From: JBJYIN01 sp046237015
Lineage (GTDB): Bacteria > Pseudomonadota > Gammaproteobacteria > Enterobacterales > Enterobacteriaceae
Length of the DNA stretch: 64,000 nucleotides
Reading direction: 5' to 3'
NCBI RefSeq assembly: GCF_046237015.1
Contig: NZ_JBJYIN010000003.1
Span: 62,001 to 126,000, forward strand
Below, piece by piece: positions 44,161-53,838 of the stretch; position 1 is the stretch's first letter; the number at the start of each line of letters is the position of its first letter. The notes beneath the pieces are model-generated. The model was not told the DNA's origin. It did not search any database and worked only from the letters and a program-made list of their open reading frames with translations. Both the position numbers and the translations under genes were made by a program.

Positions 44161-44684
44161 CCGGTCACAGTTTCTTTCCATCCTCCGTTACCGCTTGGGG
44201 CAGATATATCCTCTAACTAATTAAAGTTTCGGGACAAAACATCATCACGTTAAGCAATGCGTGAGTGAGTTCTTAGAGCGAGGCACATTCATGTGCCTCA
44301 TCACGCAACAAGTAAAAGAAAAAATCAAATTCATCCCCAACGAATTTAACCAACCAAAGTCTGATCTGCGGTGAAAGCATTTTACCCCGCCCTGCTCTGG
44401 TAAGTATTCGGGGAACAAATATGCCAGGTGCTGATTTTTCTCCGCTTACAATGACGCGGTTGCCCCTAGACGCATGCCATCGTCAATAACCAGAAAACGT
44501 GAGGATGATGGTATATCCGTCTTTGACATTTTTATTTCTCTCCCTTCATTTTTTTGCAAAAAACTTGAAAATATTTTCCATAAATTAAATAAGCAACGAT
44601 ATACTCATATTGCTCTTCTAAATAAGGAGCCGCCTTAAACCTCGTTAGTCACTCATGTTAGTAACTAGTCAATAAGGGGTATTT
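44161..44684. other. gene-free stretch upstream of bssS
   Basis: About 520 bases with no credible reading frame. One hairpin, GAGGCACA-TTCA-TGTGCCTC at 44280-44299, may end the preceding small-gene transcript, though it lacks a T tract. The last 160 bases are AT-rich and presumably contain the bssS promoter; AAGGAGCCGCC near 44624 is not followed by a usable start. Nothing else was recognised. Confidence 0.4.
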
Positions 44685-44939
44685 ATGGATAGAAAAAATG
44701 AAGTTATTCAGACACATCCTCTTGTAGGTTGGGACATCAGCACCGTTGACAGTTATGATGCCATGATGATCCGTTTACACTACTTATCCACCTCGGATCA
44801 AGCTCCAGATGAAGCACAAGTTGACCGGACGCTATGGTTAACAACCGATGTCGCCAGGCAGTTGATAAACATACTGGAAGCAGGAATCGCTAAAATTGAA
44901 TCAACGGATTGTCAATCCAGTGACTATCGGAAACATTAG
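44685..44939 (+). CDS. bssS: biofilm regulator BssS
   Basis: Small cytoplasmic protein linked in E. coli to biofilm formation, indole and AI-2 signalling. The conserved NEVIQTHPLVGWDISTVDSY N-terminal half and LWLTTDVARQLINILEAGIA are nearly identical to E. coli BssS, and length (84) is the same. Ribosome site AAGGGG precedes the ATG by seven bases. Followed by a strong terminator. No DNA-binding motif is visible, and how it works is not known. Confidence 0.94.
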   Translation: MDRKNEVIQTHPLVGWDISTVDSYDAMMIRLHYLSTSDQAPDEAQVDRTLWLTTDVARQLINILEAGIAKIESTDCQSSDYRKH

Positions 44940-45000
44940 TGATTGATATCGTTTACCAAAAATTTTTATACCAGATTTATTTTATTAAATGATTAACGAT

Positions 45001-45027
45001 AACACCGCCTTCCCGGCGGTGTTGTCG
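45001..45027 (+). terminator. terminator of bssS
   Basis: AACACCGCC, loop TTCCC, GGCGGTGTT, followed by GTCGTTTT, 62 bases after the bssS stop. Confidence 0.8.
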
Positions 45028-45366
45028 TTTTAAATAATCCCTTTGTTTCCCTTTTTACGGTGTCGTATTTTTCACCACAATCTCATAACAAATAATCACT
45101 CGCTACATCATTATTCCGCTAATAAACAATCAAAGTTGCGCAAAATTTAATCTATCAAACAGTGATAACTTCTTGAGCTGAAATGATCCAGGAAGCGTTA
45201 TTTATTTCTTTGTCATTCCCGTTGATTAGATTGAATAAAAAATAAATTTAAATTCAAAAAAATTGCTCAACGTTGCGTAATTGTAATGTTTTGAAATTTC
45301 ATTTTTCATTTGTTTTTTTTCATGATTAATTTTTGCCAAGTTGATCACGTTATCAGCATAACAAGG
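45028..45366. other. AT-rich stretch upstream of the yceI remnant
   Basis: About 340 bases, strongly AT-rich in the second half, with no gene seen on either strand. A 67-codon minus-strand frame has no ribosome site. No remnant of the missing yceI 5' half (signal peptide or lipocalin-like first strands) and no yceJ-like cytochrome b561 gene could be found. Confidence 0.4.
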
Positions 45367-45699
45367 AACCACCACGCTGAACGTGATAAACACCTCCGCA
45401 GTGCAGAATTTCTCAATGTATCCAAACATCCGCAGGCCACATTTACGTCAACCGAAGTGAAAAAAGAGGGTGATGAACTGGACATCACGGGCAATCTGAC
45501 TCTGAACGGCGTCACCAAACCCGTAAAACTGGAAGCGAAACTGGTTGGACAGGGAAATGACCCATGGGGTAACTACCGCGCCGGTTTTGAAGCCGAGGGC
45601 ACTATTAAGCTAAAAGATTTCAACATCACAACAGATCTAGGCCCGGCCTCTCAGGAAGTTGAACTGATCCTTTCAGTTGAAGGCGTACGGCAGAAGTAA
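45367..45699 (+). pseudogene. yceI: 5'-truncated yceI (periplasmic YceI-family protein)
   Basis: The frame encodes the C-terminal 110 residues of a YceI-family lipocalin-like isoprenoid-binding protein: NHHAERDKHLRSAEFLNVSK, DELDITGNLTLNGVTKPV and DFNITTDLGPASQEVEL agree strongly with E. coli YceI (191 residues). The signal peptide and roughly the first 80 residues are missing. The frame stays open 19 codons upstream (to 45310) but that part is unrelated, has no signal peptide and no ribosome site. The intact remainder suggests a fairly recent deletion. Probably non-functional, because it cannot be exported or complete its barrel. Confidence 0.85.
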
Positions 45700-45718
45700 A
45701 ATATAGATGTTGTCGATG

Positions 45719-45754
45719 ATACAAGCCCTTTCAGAAATGAAGGGGCTTGTATTT
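45719..45754. terminator. bidirectional terminator between yceI remnant and trhO
   Basis: ATACAAGCCCTTTCA-GAAA-TGAAGGGGCTTGTAT then TTTA: a 15-bp stem with one mismatch, serving the convergent yceI remnant and trhO. Confidence 0.85.
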
Positions 45755-45759
45755 TAGCG

Positions 45760-46833
45760 TTATACCATATCCTCATCGGATGACGAGGACGACGACGGTA
45801 TAGATAAGGTACTCTTCAATAATCCCTTGGATTTGTTAAAAACTTTCATCCCATTTTCACGACCACTGCGCTTCGCCCGCTGCTCTTCCAGAGGAAGTGC
45901 CATCTCCTCCTGGCAATGGGGGCTGCAACAACCGTCGTATTTCATCGCACAAGATGGACACTGGATAAACAGCAAGTGACACCCTTCATTACGACAGTTG
46001 GTATGGCTATCACAAGGGGCGCCGCACTGATGACAATGCGCAATAACATCATCGGAAATACGCTCGCCCATCCGTTCATCAAAAACGAAATTTTTACCAA
46101 TAAATTTCAGTGGTAGTCCTTTTGCCTTCGCCTGACGAGCATACTCAATGATCCCACCTTCAACGTGATAAATATTTTTAAAACCATGATGCAGCATGTA
46201 AGCACTTGCCTTTTCACAGCGAATACCCCCCGTGCAATACATGACGATATTCTTATCACGCTCATGATTGAGCATATCTACTACCATAGGAAGTTGCTCC
46301 CGAAACGTATCAGAGGGAACTTCCAACGCATTTTCAAAATGCCCAACTTCGTATTCGTAGTGGTTACGCATATCAACAAACAGCGTATTCGGATCTTCCG
46401 CCATGGCGTTGACCTGCTCTGCTTTCAGGTATTGCCCTACGTTGGCCGGATTAAACGTAGGATCGTCAATACCATCTGCCACAATACGATCGCGAACTTT
46501 CATTCTCAGCACCCAAAATGATTTACCATCATCATCCAACGCGATATTGAGTCGAATCTGGTCAAGTGCAGGATGCATAGTAAACAGCGTCGATTTAAAT
46601 GCATCGAACTGATTATTCGGTACACTGATTTGCGCGTTAATGCCTTCAGATGCAATGTAAATGCGCCCAAATACATTCAGCTGTTTGAATTGGATATACA
46701 AACGATCGCGAAATAGATTAGGTTCATCAATCGTAAAATATTTATAAAAGGAAACTGTGGTACGCGGCTCGGTTTCCGCGAGCATACGCGCCTTCAGTTC
46801 CTCATTGGAAACTCGGTTATGTAACACTGGCAT
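45760..46833 (-). CDS. trhO: tRNA uridine-34 hydroxylase TrhO (rhodanese domain)
   Basis: Oxygen-dependent enzyme forming 5-hydroxyuridine at tRNA position 34. An N-terminal acylphosphatase-like domain (FYKYFTIDEPN to IASEGINAQIS) is followed by a rhodanese domain whose active-site cysteine is in VMYCTGGIRCEKAS near residue 180. A cysteine-rich tail contains CHQCGAPCDSHTNC. A serine-rich acidic end (SSSSSSDEDMV) extends it to 357 residues, against 350 in E. coli. ATG at 46833 follows AGGAAAG; longer in-frame starts were rejected. Formerly YceA. Confidence 0.95.
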   Translation of the reverse strand: MPVLHNRVSNEELKARMLAETEPRTTVSFYKYFTIDEPNLFRDRLYIQFKQLNVFGRIYIASEGINAQISVPNNQFDAFKSTLFTMHPALDQIRLNIALDDDGKSFWVLRMKVRDRIVADGIDDPTFNPANVGQYLKAEQVNAMAEDPNTLFVDMRNHYEYEVGHFENALEVPSDTFREQLPMVVDMLNHERDKNIVMYCTGGIRCEKASAYMLHHGFKNIYHVEGGIIEYARQAKAKGLPLKFIGKNFVFDERMGERISDDVIAHCHQCGAPCDSHTNCRNEGCHLLFIQCPSCAMKYDGCCSPHCQEEMALPLEEQRAKRSGRENGMKVFNKSKGLLKSTLSIPSSSSSSDEDMV

Positions 46834-47018
46834 GGTGTACTTTCCTGTCTTCGTTGAGGTGAACAATACCGGCGGCATCATACTTGGTTGCTGTCAGGAA
46901 GTGAAATTGCCGATGGAATGTGAAATAGTGATCTCATCATATCAGTAACGTTGCAGGTCTTTGCCTGGATCGTTACCTTCCCGATTTCCTGAGAAAAGCA
47001 TAATCAGAGGTCGTTACA

Positions 47019-48113
47019 ATGAGCCAATTATTCACCCCCGTTTCTTTTGGCAAGCTCACACTACCAAACCGTGTGATCATCGCACCGATGTGTCAGTACT
47101 CCGCAGACGAAGGAAAAGCAACGGCATGGCATACCATGCACCTGGGCCATCTCTCCCACTCTGGCGCTGGCTTGCTGATTATCGAAGCAACATCCGTTAC
47201 ACCCGAAGGCCGGATCTCCCCCAACGATCTGGGATTATGGGATGACGCTACCGAGCAAGCTCTTGAACCAGTTATTCAGGCCGTAAAACGTTATTCAACG
47301 ATCCCATTAGGTATTCAGCTCGCGCATGCGGGGCGTAAGGCCTCAACAGCGGTCCCCTGGGAAGGGCGTGCCTTTTTGCGCAAAGAACAAGGAGGCTGGC
47401 AAACCGTCGCACCCTCAGCGCTCCCTTATAATGAAACGGACGACATACCACTCGCCATGTCACGGCAACAAATCCAGGATCTTATTGCCGCGTTTGTTGA
47501 ATCAGCCAAACGAGCAGACCGTCTCGGTTTTGACTTGATCGAACTGCATGCCGCACACGGTTACTTAATGCATCAATTTCTATCACCATTATCCAACCAG
47601 CGTACTGATGATTATGGCGGTTCATTACAGAACCGCCAGCGTTTAGTGTTAGAGGTTTACCAAGCAGTGCGACGAGTTTTTCCCGCACACAAAGCGGTGG
47701 GCGTCAGAATTTCAGCGACAGATGGCGTTGATGGCGGCTGGGATGTGGCGCAATCAATTCAACTCAGCAAAGCACTTCATGAATTAGGCTGTGATTTTAT
47801 CCATGTTTCCAGCGGTGGATTGTCAGCCAAACAGCACATCCAGCCCGGCCCTAACTATCAGGTTCCCTATGCTCAACGTATTAAGCAGGAAGTCGGTATC
47901 CCCACAATTGCCGTCGGACTGATTACTGAACCAGAGCAAGCTGAAGCCATCATCGCGACAGGCGAAGCCGATGCGGTCGGGCTAGCTCGAGCGATTCTTT
48001 TCAATCCTCGCTGGCCTTGGCATGCCGCAGCCAAGCTCGGTGCTCAGGTTAGCGCGCCACCGCAGTATTGGCGCAGTGAACCTCGTTACGTAAAAGATCT
48101 CTTTCAGCAATAG
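47019..48113 (+). CDS. NADH:flavin oxidoreductase, YqjM-type old yellow enzyme
   Basis: FMN-containing ene-reductase of the thermophilic-like OYE class. The class-defining cysteine is in APMCQYSADEG near residue 25. Substrate-binding histidines and the proton-donating tyrosine region are in IELHAAHGYLMHQFLSPLSN, and FMN phosphate contacts lie in IPTIAVGLITEP and ADAVGLARAIL. Length 364 is normal. It reduces activated C=C bonds of enones or nitro compounds; the native substrate is unknown. AGAGG precedes the ATG. It stands alone between trhO and lpxL and has its own terminator. Confidence 0.93.
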   Translation: MSQLFTPVSFGKLTLPNRVIIAPMCQYSADEGKATAWHTMHLGHLSHSGAGLLIIEATSVTPEGRISPNDLGLWDDATEQALEPVIQAVKRYSTIPLGIQLAHAGRKASTAVPWEGRAFLRKEQGGWQTVAPSALPYNETDDIPLAMSRQQIQDLIAAFVESAKRADRLGFDLIELHAAHGYLMHQFLSPLSNQRTDDYGGSLQNRQRLVLEVYQAVRRVFPAHKAVGVRISATDGVDGGWDVAQSIQLSKALHELGCDFIHVSSGGLSAKQHIQPGPNYQVPYAQRIKQEVGIPTIAVGLITEPEQAEAIIATGEADAVGLARAILFNPRWPWHAAAKLGAQVSAPPQYWRSEPRYVKDLFQQ

Positions 48114-48180
48114 CGCAGGCGTTCGTGATGGATTATCGACATTCCGAGGCGATGCCATCAAAGGTTAAAAACCATCATCA

Positions 48181-48215
48181 GGAGATGGTATCATGACTGC
48201 CATCTCCATTTTTTG
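48181..48215 (+). terminator. terminator after the OYE-family gene
   Basis: GGAGATGG, 11-base loop, CCATCTCC, then ATTTTTTG, 67 bases after the stop codon. Confidence 0.8.
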
Positions 48216-48356
48216 TATAAAAATCAGGCTGAAACACGTCGCCAATTTGTTTTTTCATGAAACTGCCGCAATAATCTATTCAACAGAGTAAATAATTTAT
48301 TCACTTCATTTAACGGTATACGTGCAAATTCGCACCAGAATATTGATATTAAGGCC

Positions 48357-49277
48357 ATGACACAGATCCCTTCTTTTAATCGTTCACTTTTACATCCACG
48401 ATACTGGGCCACCTGGTTAGGCATCGGTATCCTTTACCTTATCGTTTTATTGCCTTACCCCGCCCTATATTGGATCGGAACCCGACTAGGTCATCTCTCT
48501 ATGCGTTTGTTACCTCGCCGAGTCGAGATTACCACTCGAAATCTGGAACTCTGCTTTCCAGACATGACGCTAGCAGAGCGAAATGAATGGGTTAGGAAAA
48601 ATTTCGAAGCCGTTGGCATGGGTGTACTAGAAACCGGCATGGCATGGTTCTGGCCAGATTGGCGCATTGATCGTTGGTTTACGGTAAAAGGCCTTGAACA
48701 TATACAGTCAGTGCGTGAACGCAAAAAAGGAATCCTGCTTATCGGTATTCATTTTTTGACACTGGAACTTGGCGCTCGTATTTTCGGTATGAAAAACCCT
48801 GGGATCGGTGTCTATCGCCCCAATGACAATAAGTTGATTGATTGGCTACAGACATGGGGAAGACTGCGTTCCAACAAGTCCATGCTAGACCGTAAAGATC
48901 TGAAAGGTATGATTCGGGCATTAAAACAAGGTGAGATTATCTGGTACGCACCAGACCATGACTACGGCCCGCGCAGCAGTGTATTTGTTCCCTTGTTTGC
49001 GGTTGATAAAGCCGCGACAACGATCGGAAGCTATATTCTGACTCGCTCGGCTCGACCAGCCATTGTGCCGTTTGTCCCGCGCCGTTTGCCAAATGGGAAA
49101 GGATATGAGCTCTTAATTCAACCCGTCGAATGGGATGTTCCGATAGAGAGCGAAGTAGCTACCGCAACCTGGATGAACAAAGTGGTTGAAGAGAACATTC
49201 TGTTAGCTCCGGAACAATACATGTGGCTGCATCGACGTTTTAAAACACGACCAGAGGGCGAACCTTCTCTGTATTAA
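48357..49277 (+). CDS. lpxL: lauroyl-ACP lipid A acyltransferase
   Basis: Inner-membrane acyltransferase adding a secondary laurate to Kdo2-lipid IVA. One N-terminal transmembrane segment (about 17-38) and the HX4E/D catalytic motif in IGIHFLTLELGARIFGM near residue 131 are present. GVYRPNDNKLIDWLQTWGRL and the C-terminal MWLHRRFKTRPEGEPSLY match E. coli LpxL. Length 306 is identical to E. coli, and similarity favours LpxL over LpxP or LpxM, though LpxP cannot be fully excluded. Convergent with opgH. Confidence 0.93.
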   Translation: MTQIPSFNRSLLHPRYWATWLGIGILYLIVLLPYPALYWIGTRLGHLSMRLLPRRVEITTRNLELCFPDMTLAERNEWVRKNFEAVGMGVLETGMAWFWPDWRIDRWFTVKGLEHIQSVRERKKGILLIGIHFLTLELGARIFGMKNPGIGVYRPNDNKLIDWLQTWGRLRSNKSMLDRKDLKGMIRALKQGEIIWYAPDHDYGPRSSVFVPLFAVDKAATTIGSYILTRSARPAIVPFVPRRLPNGKGYELLIQPVEWDVPIESEVATATWMNKVVEENILLAPEQYMWLHRRFKTRPEGEPSLY

Positions 49278-49299
49278 CGACACCGCATTCAATTCTTAT

Positions 49300-49324
49300 C
49301 CCTTCACGAACGTATCGTGAAGGG
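49300..49324 (+). terminator. hairpin after lpxL
   Basis: CCCTTCACGA, loop ACGTA, TCGTGAAGGG, followed by ACTTCCTT; a ten-bp perfect stem 22 bases after the stop. Confidence 0.7.
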
Positions 49325-49397
49325 ACTTCCTTCTCTCGTCGAATCGTCAATACTTACTGAATCCGCTTGCGGATCAATAGCAAAGCAAGTTTGGGGT

Positions 49398-49434
49398 AAA
49401 AAAAAAGCAACAGTGAAAAACTATTGCTTTTTTG
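49398..49434 (-). terminator. terminator of opgH
   Basis: On the minus strand AAAAAAGCAATAGT, TTTTC loop, ACTGTTGCTTTTTTTTT, an A/T-flanked stem 22 bases after the opgH stop with a long T tract. Confidence 0.85.
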
Positions 49435-49455
49435 GATGCTGATATTAAGAAAAAA

Positions 49456-52005
49456 TCAACGTTTGATCAGTGGTGCGGAGAGCTTCCGATAATAATCAGA
49501 CCATGCTACATGCTTATCCGGTTGCTGCCACACATGGTAATGTAAGCGAGAAATGGTGACCGGATCGCTGAGCAAAGCCAAACGCTGGTTATTATCCACT
49601 TCTTCCGGTTTACGATTCAGTGCGTCATGAACATGCTGTTCGCGAACGGCTTCGATCGCCTGACTGAAACGATGTCGGGCTGTGGCCATCGCACTAGCGA
49701 GCGCATTAATTGAAGGATCGAATACCGCCTGAATAAATCCATGCTCCAATTTACGCTGACGGTTCAACTGGCAATATTTATCCGTCGCGACAAGCTCACG
49801 AGGCGGCTCATATTCTTCTGGTATTAACAACAGTTTGGCTCGTTTACAACCGAGGCCTAATGAGGCACGGCTAGAATAAACAGACACAAAGGGCGACAGA
49901 ATCAATGAGAACACAATGGGAGACAACCACCACAAGAAGCGTAAATCCAACCAGGCCATCCCAATAGCCCAAACCAGACCTAACGCCAGTTGGGAACCAT
50001 GACGAACGAAGGCTTCTCCCCATGGCGTTGCATCATCATCCCGCTGAGGTGACTTCCACTGTACAGACCACCCAAGAAACGCACTGACAACAAACACCGT
50101 GTGGAACAACATCCTCACCGGAGCCAGAAGGACCGAAAACAACATTTCTACTAGCAAAGAAATGAATACTCGGAACGCGCCACCATAGGGTTTTGCGCCT
50201 TTCGCCCAAACCAAAATGACACTCAGCAGTTTAGGCAGAAACAGTAATACCAGCGTGGTGGAAAATAGCGCAATCGCCAGTTCTGGCCGCCACTGTGGCC
50301 AGACGGGGAATAACTGCCTGGGCTGTAGAAAATACTGCGGCTCCATCAGCGTATGCACCACCTGCAAAGCCGTTGATAGCATCAAAAACATGAACCATAG
50401 CGGTGCAGAAAGGTAAGACATCACCCCTGTCAGGAATACGGCGCGATGGACCGGATGCATCCCTTTAACCAGAAACAACCTGAAATTCATCAAGTTACCA
50501 TGACACCAACGACGGTCACGTTTTAATTCATCCAACAGATTTGGCGGTAATTCCTCATAACTTCCCGGCAAATCATACGCAATCCAGACCCCCCATCCGG
50601 CACGACGCATCAATGCTGCTTCAACGAAGTCGTGAGAAAGGATGGCGCCAGCAAATGATCCTTCACCAGGCAACGGTGCCAAGGCACAGTGCTCAATGAA
50701 CGGTTTCACTCGAATAATCGCGTTGTGTCCCCAATAATGGGACTCACCTAATTGCCAGAAATGAAGGCCTGCGGTAAAAAGCGGACCATACACCCGGGTG
50801 GCAAACTGTTGGCAACGTGCATAGAGCGTGTCCATACCAGATGCCTTCGGTGAGGACTGAATAATCCCGGCATTGGGATTCGCTTCCATGAGTCTGACAA
50901 GCGATGTCAAACATTCGCCACTCATCACGCTATCGGCATCCAAAATCACCATATAGCTATATTGACTACCCCAACGGCGGCAGAAATCATCAATATTGCC
51001 ACTCTTGCGTTTGACACGGCGGCGGCGGCGGCGATAAAAAATGCGTCCGGCTCCCCCGACATCGCGGCAAAGCTCCATCCAGGCTTTTTGTTCCGAAACA
51101 CACGTATCAGGATCGTTACTGTCGCTCAATACATAAATGTCGAAGTGGTCAAGCGCTCCCGTTGCTTCCACCGACTCATAGGTGGCACGCAACCCCGCAA
51201 ACACTCGTTCAACATCCTCATTACAGATCGGCATGATCAGCGCAGTACGATGTTCTGGATTAAGCGGCTCATCCCCTACTGTCGTGGATGAAATGCTATA
51301 TTTATCACGCCCGATCAGTAATTGCAGAAACCCCATCAACGCAGTCCAGAACCCAGCGGAAACCCAGCAAAACAACACCGCAAATAGAACCAGAATACCG
51401 CTTTGCAATACATAAGGGAGCATTTGCATTAATGACCGAGTCAAAGGCTGATCGGACATAGCAAACGGGTCAATCAACGCCCAACCTTGATAAGGCAAAA
51501 TCGTCTTCATGTACCATGTTGCAACCGCCGTCTGAAAAAGCGTCAGGATTAGCAGAATATAACGGCGGATAGTACCGACCAAACGCCAGCGATTTTCAGC
51601 AATTCGCTCTTCAGGGCTGGTATGGTGGCGAGGTGGCGTTGAGCGCCCCAACAGACTTTCCCACCAGCGGACTAGTGGGTTAGTCCGCCAAACATCGGGG
51701 AACATGGATGCTCGGGTGATTGTCGGCATCGCCTTTAATGCTGTCCGACCTTCTCTGTCTTTGCCTAATTGATTACCGTCATTTAATGCATCTGGCCAAG
51801 CCATCTCCAAACGCGCTTTAACCGAATTCAGTGTGGCATCGTCTTCTGTACGAATATTGACCTGCTCATCGTTAGCCAATGCCTGATGCAAGGCAACCTG
51901 TTCCATATTGTCAGATTTCGGTAGCTTCTCACGTAAAACCCCTGCCTGCTCAGCAGACAGGGGTAGCTTCTCAATATAATTGAGAGGGGTAGTTGACTTA
52001 TTCAT
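49456..52005 (-). CDS. opgH: osmoregulated periplasmic glucan glucosyltransferase OpgH
   Basis: Inner-membrane family 2 glycosyltransferase making the linear beta-1,2-glucan backbone from UDP-glucose. A cytoplasmic N-terminus is followed by two membrane helices and the catalytic loop, with the aspartate-containing LDADSVMSGECL (near 360), LSHDFVEAALM and the RDRRWCHGNLMNFRL acceptor motif. Five to six further helices follow. Length 849 versus 847 in E. coli. Its ATG overlaps the opgG stop by eight bases. OPG mutants of soft-rot bacteria are avirulent, so this is a likely virulence factor; that is literature knowledge for related species. Confidence 0.97.
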   Translation of the reverse strand: MNKSTTPLNYIEKLPLSAEQAGVLREKLPKSDNMEQVALHQALANDEQVNIRTEDDATLNSVKARLEMAWPDALNDGNQLGKDREGRTALKAMPTITRASMFPDVWRTNPLVRWWESLLGRSTPPRHHTSPEERIAENRWRLVGTIRRYILLILTLFQTAVATWYMKTILPYQGWALIDPFAMSDQPLTRSLMQMLPYVLQSGILVLFAVLFCWVSAGFWTALMGFLQLLIGRDKYSISSTTVGDEPLNPEHRTALIMPICNEDVERVFAGLRATYESVEATGALDHFDIYVLSDSNDPDTCVSEQKAWMELCRDVGGAGRIFYRRRRRRVKRKSGNIDDFCRRWGSQYSYMVILDADSVMSGECLTSLVRLMEANPNAGIIQSSPKASGMDTLYARCQQFATRVYGPLFTAGLHFWQLGESHYWGHNAIIRVKPFIEHCALAPLPGEGSFAGAILSHDFVEAALMRRAGWGVWIAYDLPGSYEELPPNLLDELKRDRRWCHGNLMNFRLFLVKGMHPVHRAVFLTGVMSYLSAPLWFMFLMLSTALQVVHTLMEPQYFLQPRQLFPVWPQWRPELAIALFSTTLVLLFLPKLLSVILVWAKGAKPYGGAFRVFISLLVEMLFSVLLAPVRMLFHTVFVVSAFLGWSVQWKSPQRDDDATPWGEAFVRHGSQLALGLVWAIGMAWLDLRFLWWLSPIVFSLILSPFVSVYSSRASLGLGCKRAKLLLIPEEYEPPRELVATDKYCQLNRQRKLEHGFIQAVFDPSINALASAMATARHRFSQAIEAVREQHVHDALNRKPEEVDNNQRLALLSDPVTISRLHYHVWQQPDKHVAWSDYYRKLSAPLIKR

Positions 52006-53566
52006 TAGCAGGTAGCTGATAGCTCCAGGTTTCAGTCAAAGTGGTTTCGCCATTAACCAACGCGGCCCTCATTTCTGTTGGCTGCTTGTTATCTTTCACT
52101 TTCAAACGCAATGTCAAGCGCCAGCCATGAGTCACCGGGTTATAACGGACATTGTTTTCAACAATTTCACCGTTGTCACCAATACTAACCTGCGAGGCGA
52201 TAGGCGTCGCTTCATCCATTTCTTTCAGCGTCGGACCAACAAAGTCGACCAGAAAAGCGATCGTGCCATCAGGCTGACGGATCAAGTTGGATTGCTTCAC
52301 ATCGCCAGTGGAACGACGCGTTTGCTGTACATAAGCAATTTCTGGTGAATGCAACTGATCTTCATCACGGGTGAAATGAATTCGATATTTTAAATCCAGC
52401 GGTTTGCCAGTTTCAGGCAAAACATCCGGCGTCCAGAATGCAACGATATTATCGTTCGTTTCATCAGCCGTTGGAATTTCAACCAGTTCAACCTTACCTT
52501 TACCCCACTCGCCTTTGGGTTCGATCCAACCGCTTGGGCGCAGGTCATAGCGATCATCCAAATCTTCATAGGCTGAGAAATCGCGGCCACGCTGTAATAA
52601 ACCAAACCCTTTGGGATTTTCTATGGCGTAAGTGCTGACAGAAAGATGTTTCGGGTTATTCAGCGGTCGCCAGATCCATTCACCATTACCGGCATGAATT
52701 GACAAGCCATTGGAGTCATGCAGCGCAGGGCGATAGTTCAACGTTGAGGAGGGCTGATTCGGCCCGAAAAGATACATACTGGTCAGCGGTGCAATCCCCA
52801 GTTTACCCACGTTATCACGCAGATAAACTTTGGCCTGAACATCCATCACACTGTCGCGACCAGGATAGACAATGAAGCGATAGGCACCCGTTGCACGTGG
52901 CGAATCCAACAATGCATAAATGACCAGATGTTTATCATTTTGCTTGGGTCGTTCGATCCAAAACTCACGAAAACGCGGAAACTCTTCGCCGGACGGTAAA
53001 GCGGTATCAATAGCCAATCCGCGAGCTGACAGACCATAAATCTGCCCTTTCCCCACAACGCGGAAATAACTTGCCCCCAGCATGCTGACGATCTCATCGT
53101 CTTTATCCTGTTTATTAATGGGATAAAGCACTTTGAAACCCGCAAAGCCAAGATTTTTTACCGTTTCCGGATCGTGGTTAACTGAGCCAAAATTAAAGTA
53201 ATCAGCCGAATACTTAATTTCATCAACCGTTGTTGCGGTGACTTCATTAATTTTCACCGGCGTATCGAAATACATCCCTTGATGGTAGAACTGTAGTTTG
53301 AATGATGTCTGTAACGCGTTCCAGTATGATTTTTCGTGATTAAAATGAATCTGCTGATAATCGGCAAATTTCATATCACGGAATTGCGCTGGAAGATTAC
53401 TTTTCGGCGCTTCAAAACCTTTAGCGGCCAGTTTCTCTGCTTCTTTAGCGACATCATCAATAGAAAACGCCCACGCTGGCGCTGCGCTTAATGACAACAT
53501 TACCATCGCTGAAAGCCAGCGAAGGCTGGCGACTCGCTGTTTAGTACCAAATTTATTAACCAGCAC
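51998..53566 (-). CDS. opgG: periplasmic glucan biosynthesis protein OpgG
   Basis: Periplasmic protein required for branching and release of osmoregulated glucans. A signal peptide ends in AAPAWA before FSIDDVAKEAEKLA. Conserved blocks include FYHQGMYFDTPVKINEV, SARGLAIDTALPSGEEFPRF, ISIHAGNG-like GLSIHAGNGEWIWRPLNNPK and RRSTGDVKQSNLIRQPDG. The start is a GTG at 53566 with GGGGGAG very close; a start a few codons inside is possible. Length 522 versus 511 in E. coli, the excess in the signal region. First gene of opgGH. Confidence 0.96.
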   Translation of the reverse strand: MLVNKFGTKQRVASLRWLSAMVMLSLSAAPAWAFSIDDVAKEAEKLAAKGFEAPKSNLPAQFRDMKFADYQQIHFNHEKSYWNALQTSFKLQFYHQGMYFDTPVKINEVTATTVDEIKYSADYFNFGSVNHDPETVKNLGFAGFKVLYPINKQDKDDEIVSMLGASYFRVVGKGQIYGLSARGLAIDTALPSGEEFPRFREFWIERPKQNDKHLVIYALLDSPRATGAYRFIVYPGRDSVMDVQAKVYLRDNVGKLGIAPLTSMYLFGPNQPSSTLNYRPALHDSNGLSIHAGNGEWIWRPLNNPKHLSVSTYAIENPKGFGLLQRGRDFSAYEDLDDRYDLRPSGWIEPKGEWGKGKVELVEIPTADETNDNIVAFWTPDVLPETGKPLDLKYRIHFTRDEDQLHSPEIAYVQQTRRSTGDVKQSNLIRQPDGTIAFLVDFVGPTLKEMDEATPIASQVSIGDNGEIVENNVRYNPVTHGWRLTLRLKVKDNKQPTEMRAALVNGETTLTETWSYQLPANE

Positions 53567-53838
53567 AACTCCCCCTGTACGTGTGCTTCAATCAACTAAA
53601 ATCCATATTAATGGATAAGTTAGCTTTCCGACAACTTGATAAAGAGATGGTTCATCATAATAGGTCAGCGTTTAAGCAACACGCCCCTGAAAAGTAGATA
53701 AACCGAGTAAGAAAAATCTCAATTCGGCCCCTATGCGACATTCACACAAGTAACGTTGGATAAACATTTATGTAACCGAATCAGTAACAAATGAGGTACA
53801 GTATCACGACGACATCCAGTACAACGGATAATTCCTTA

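Noticed and set aside
45226..45429. 67-codon minus-strand frame across the yceI breakpoint
   Set aside because: AT-rich composition, overlaps the yceI remnant and has no ribosome site.
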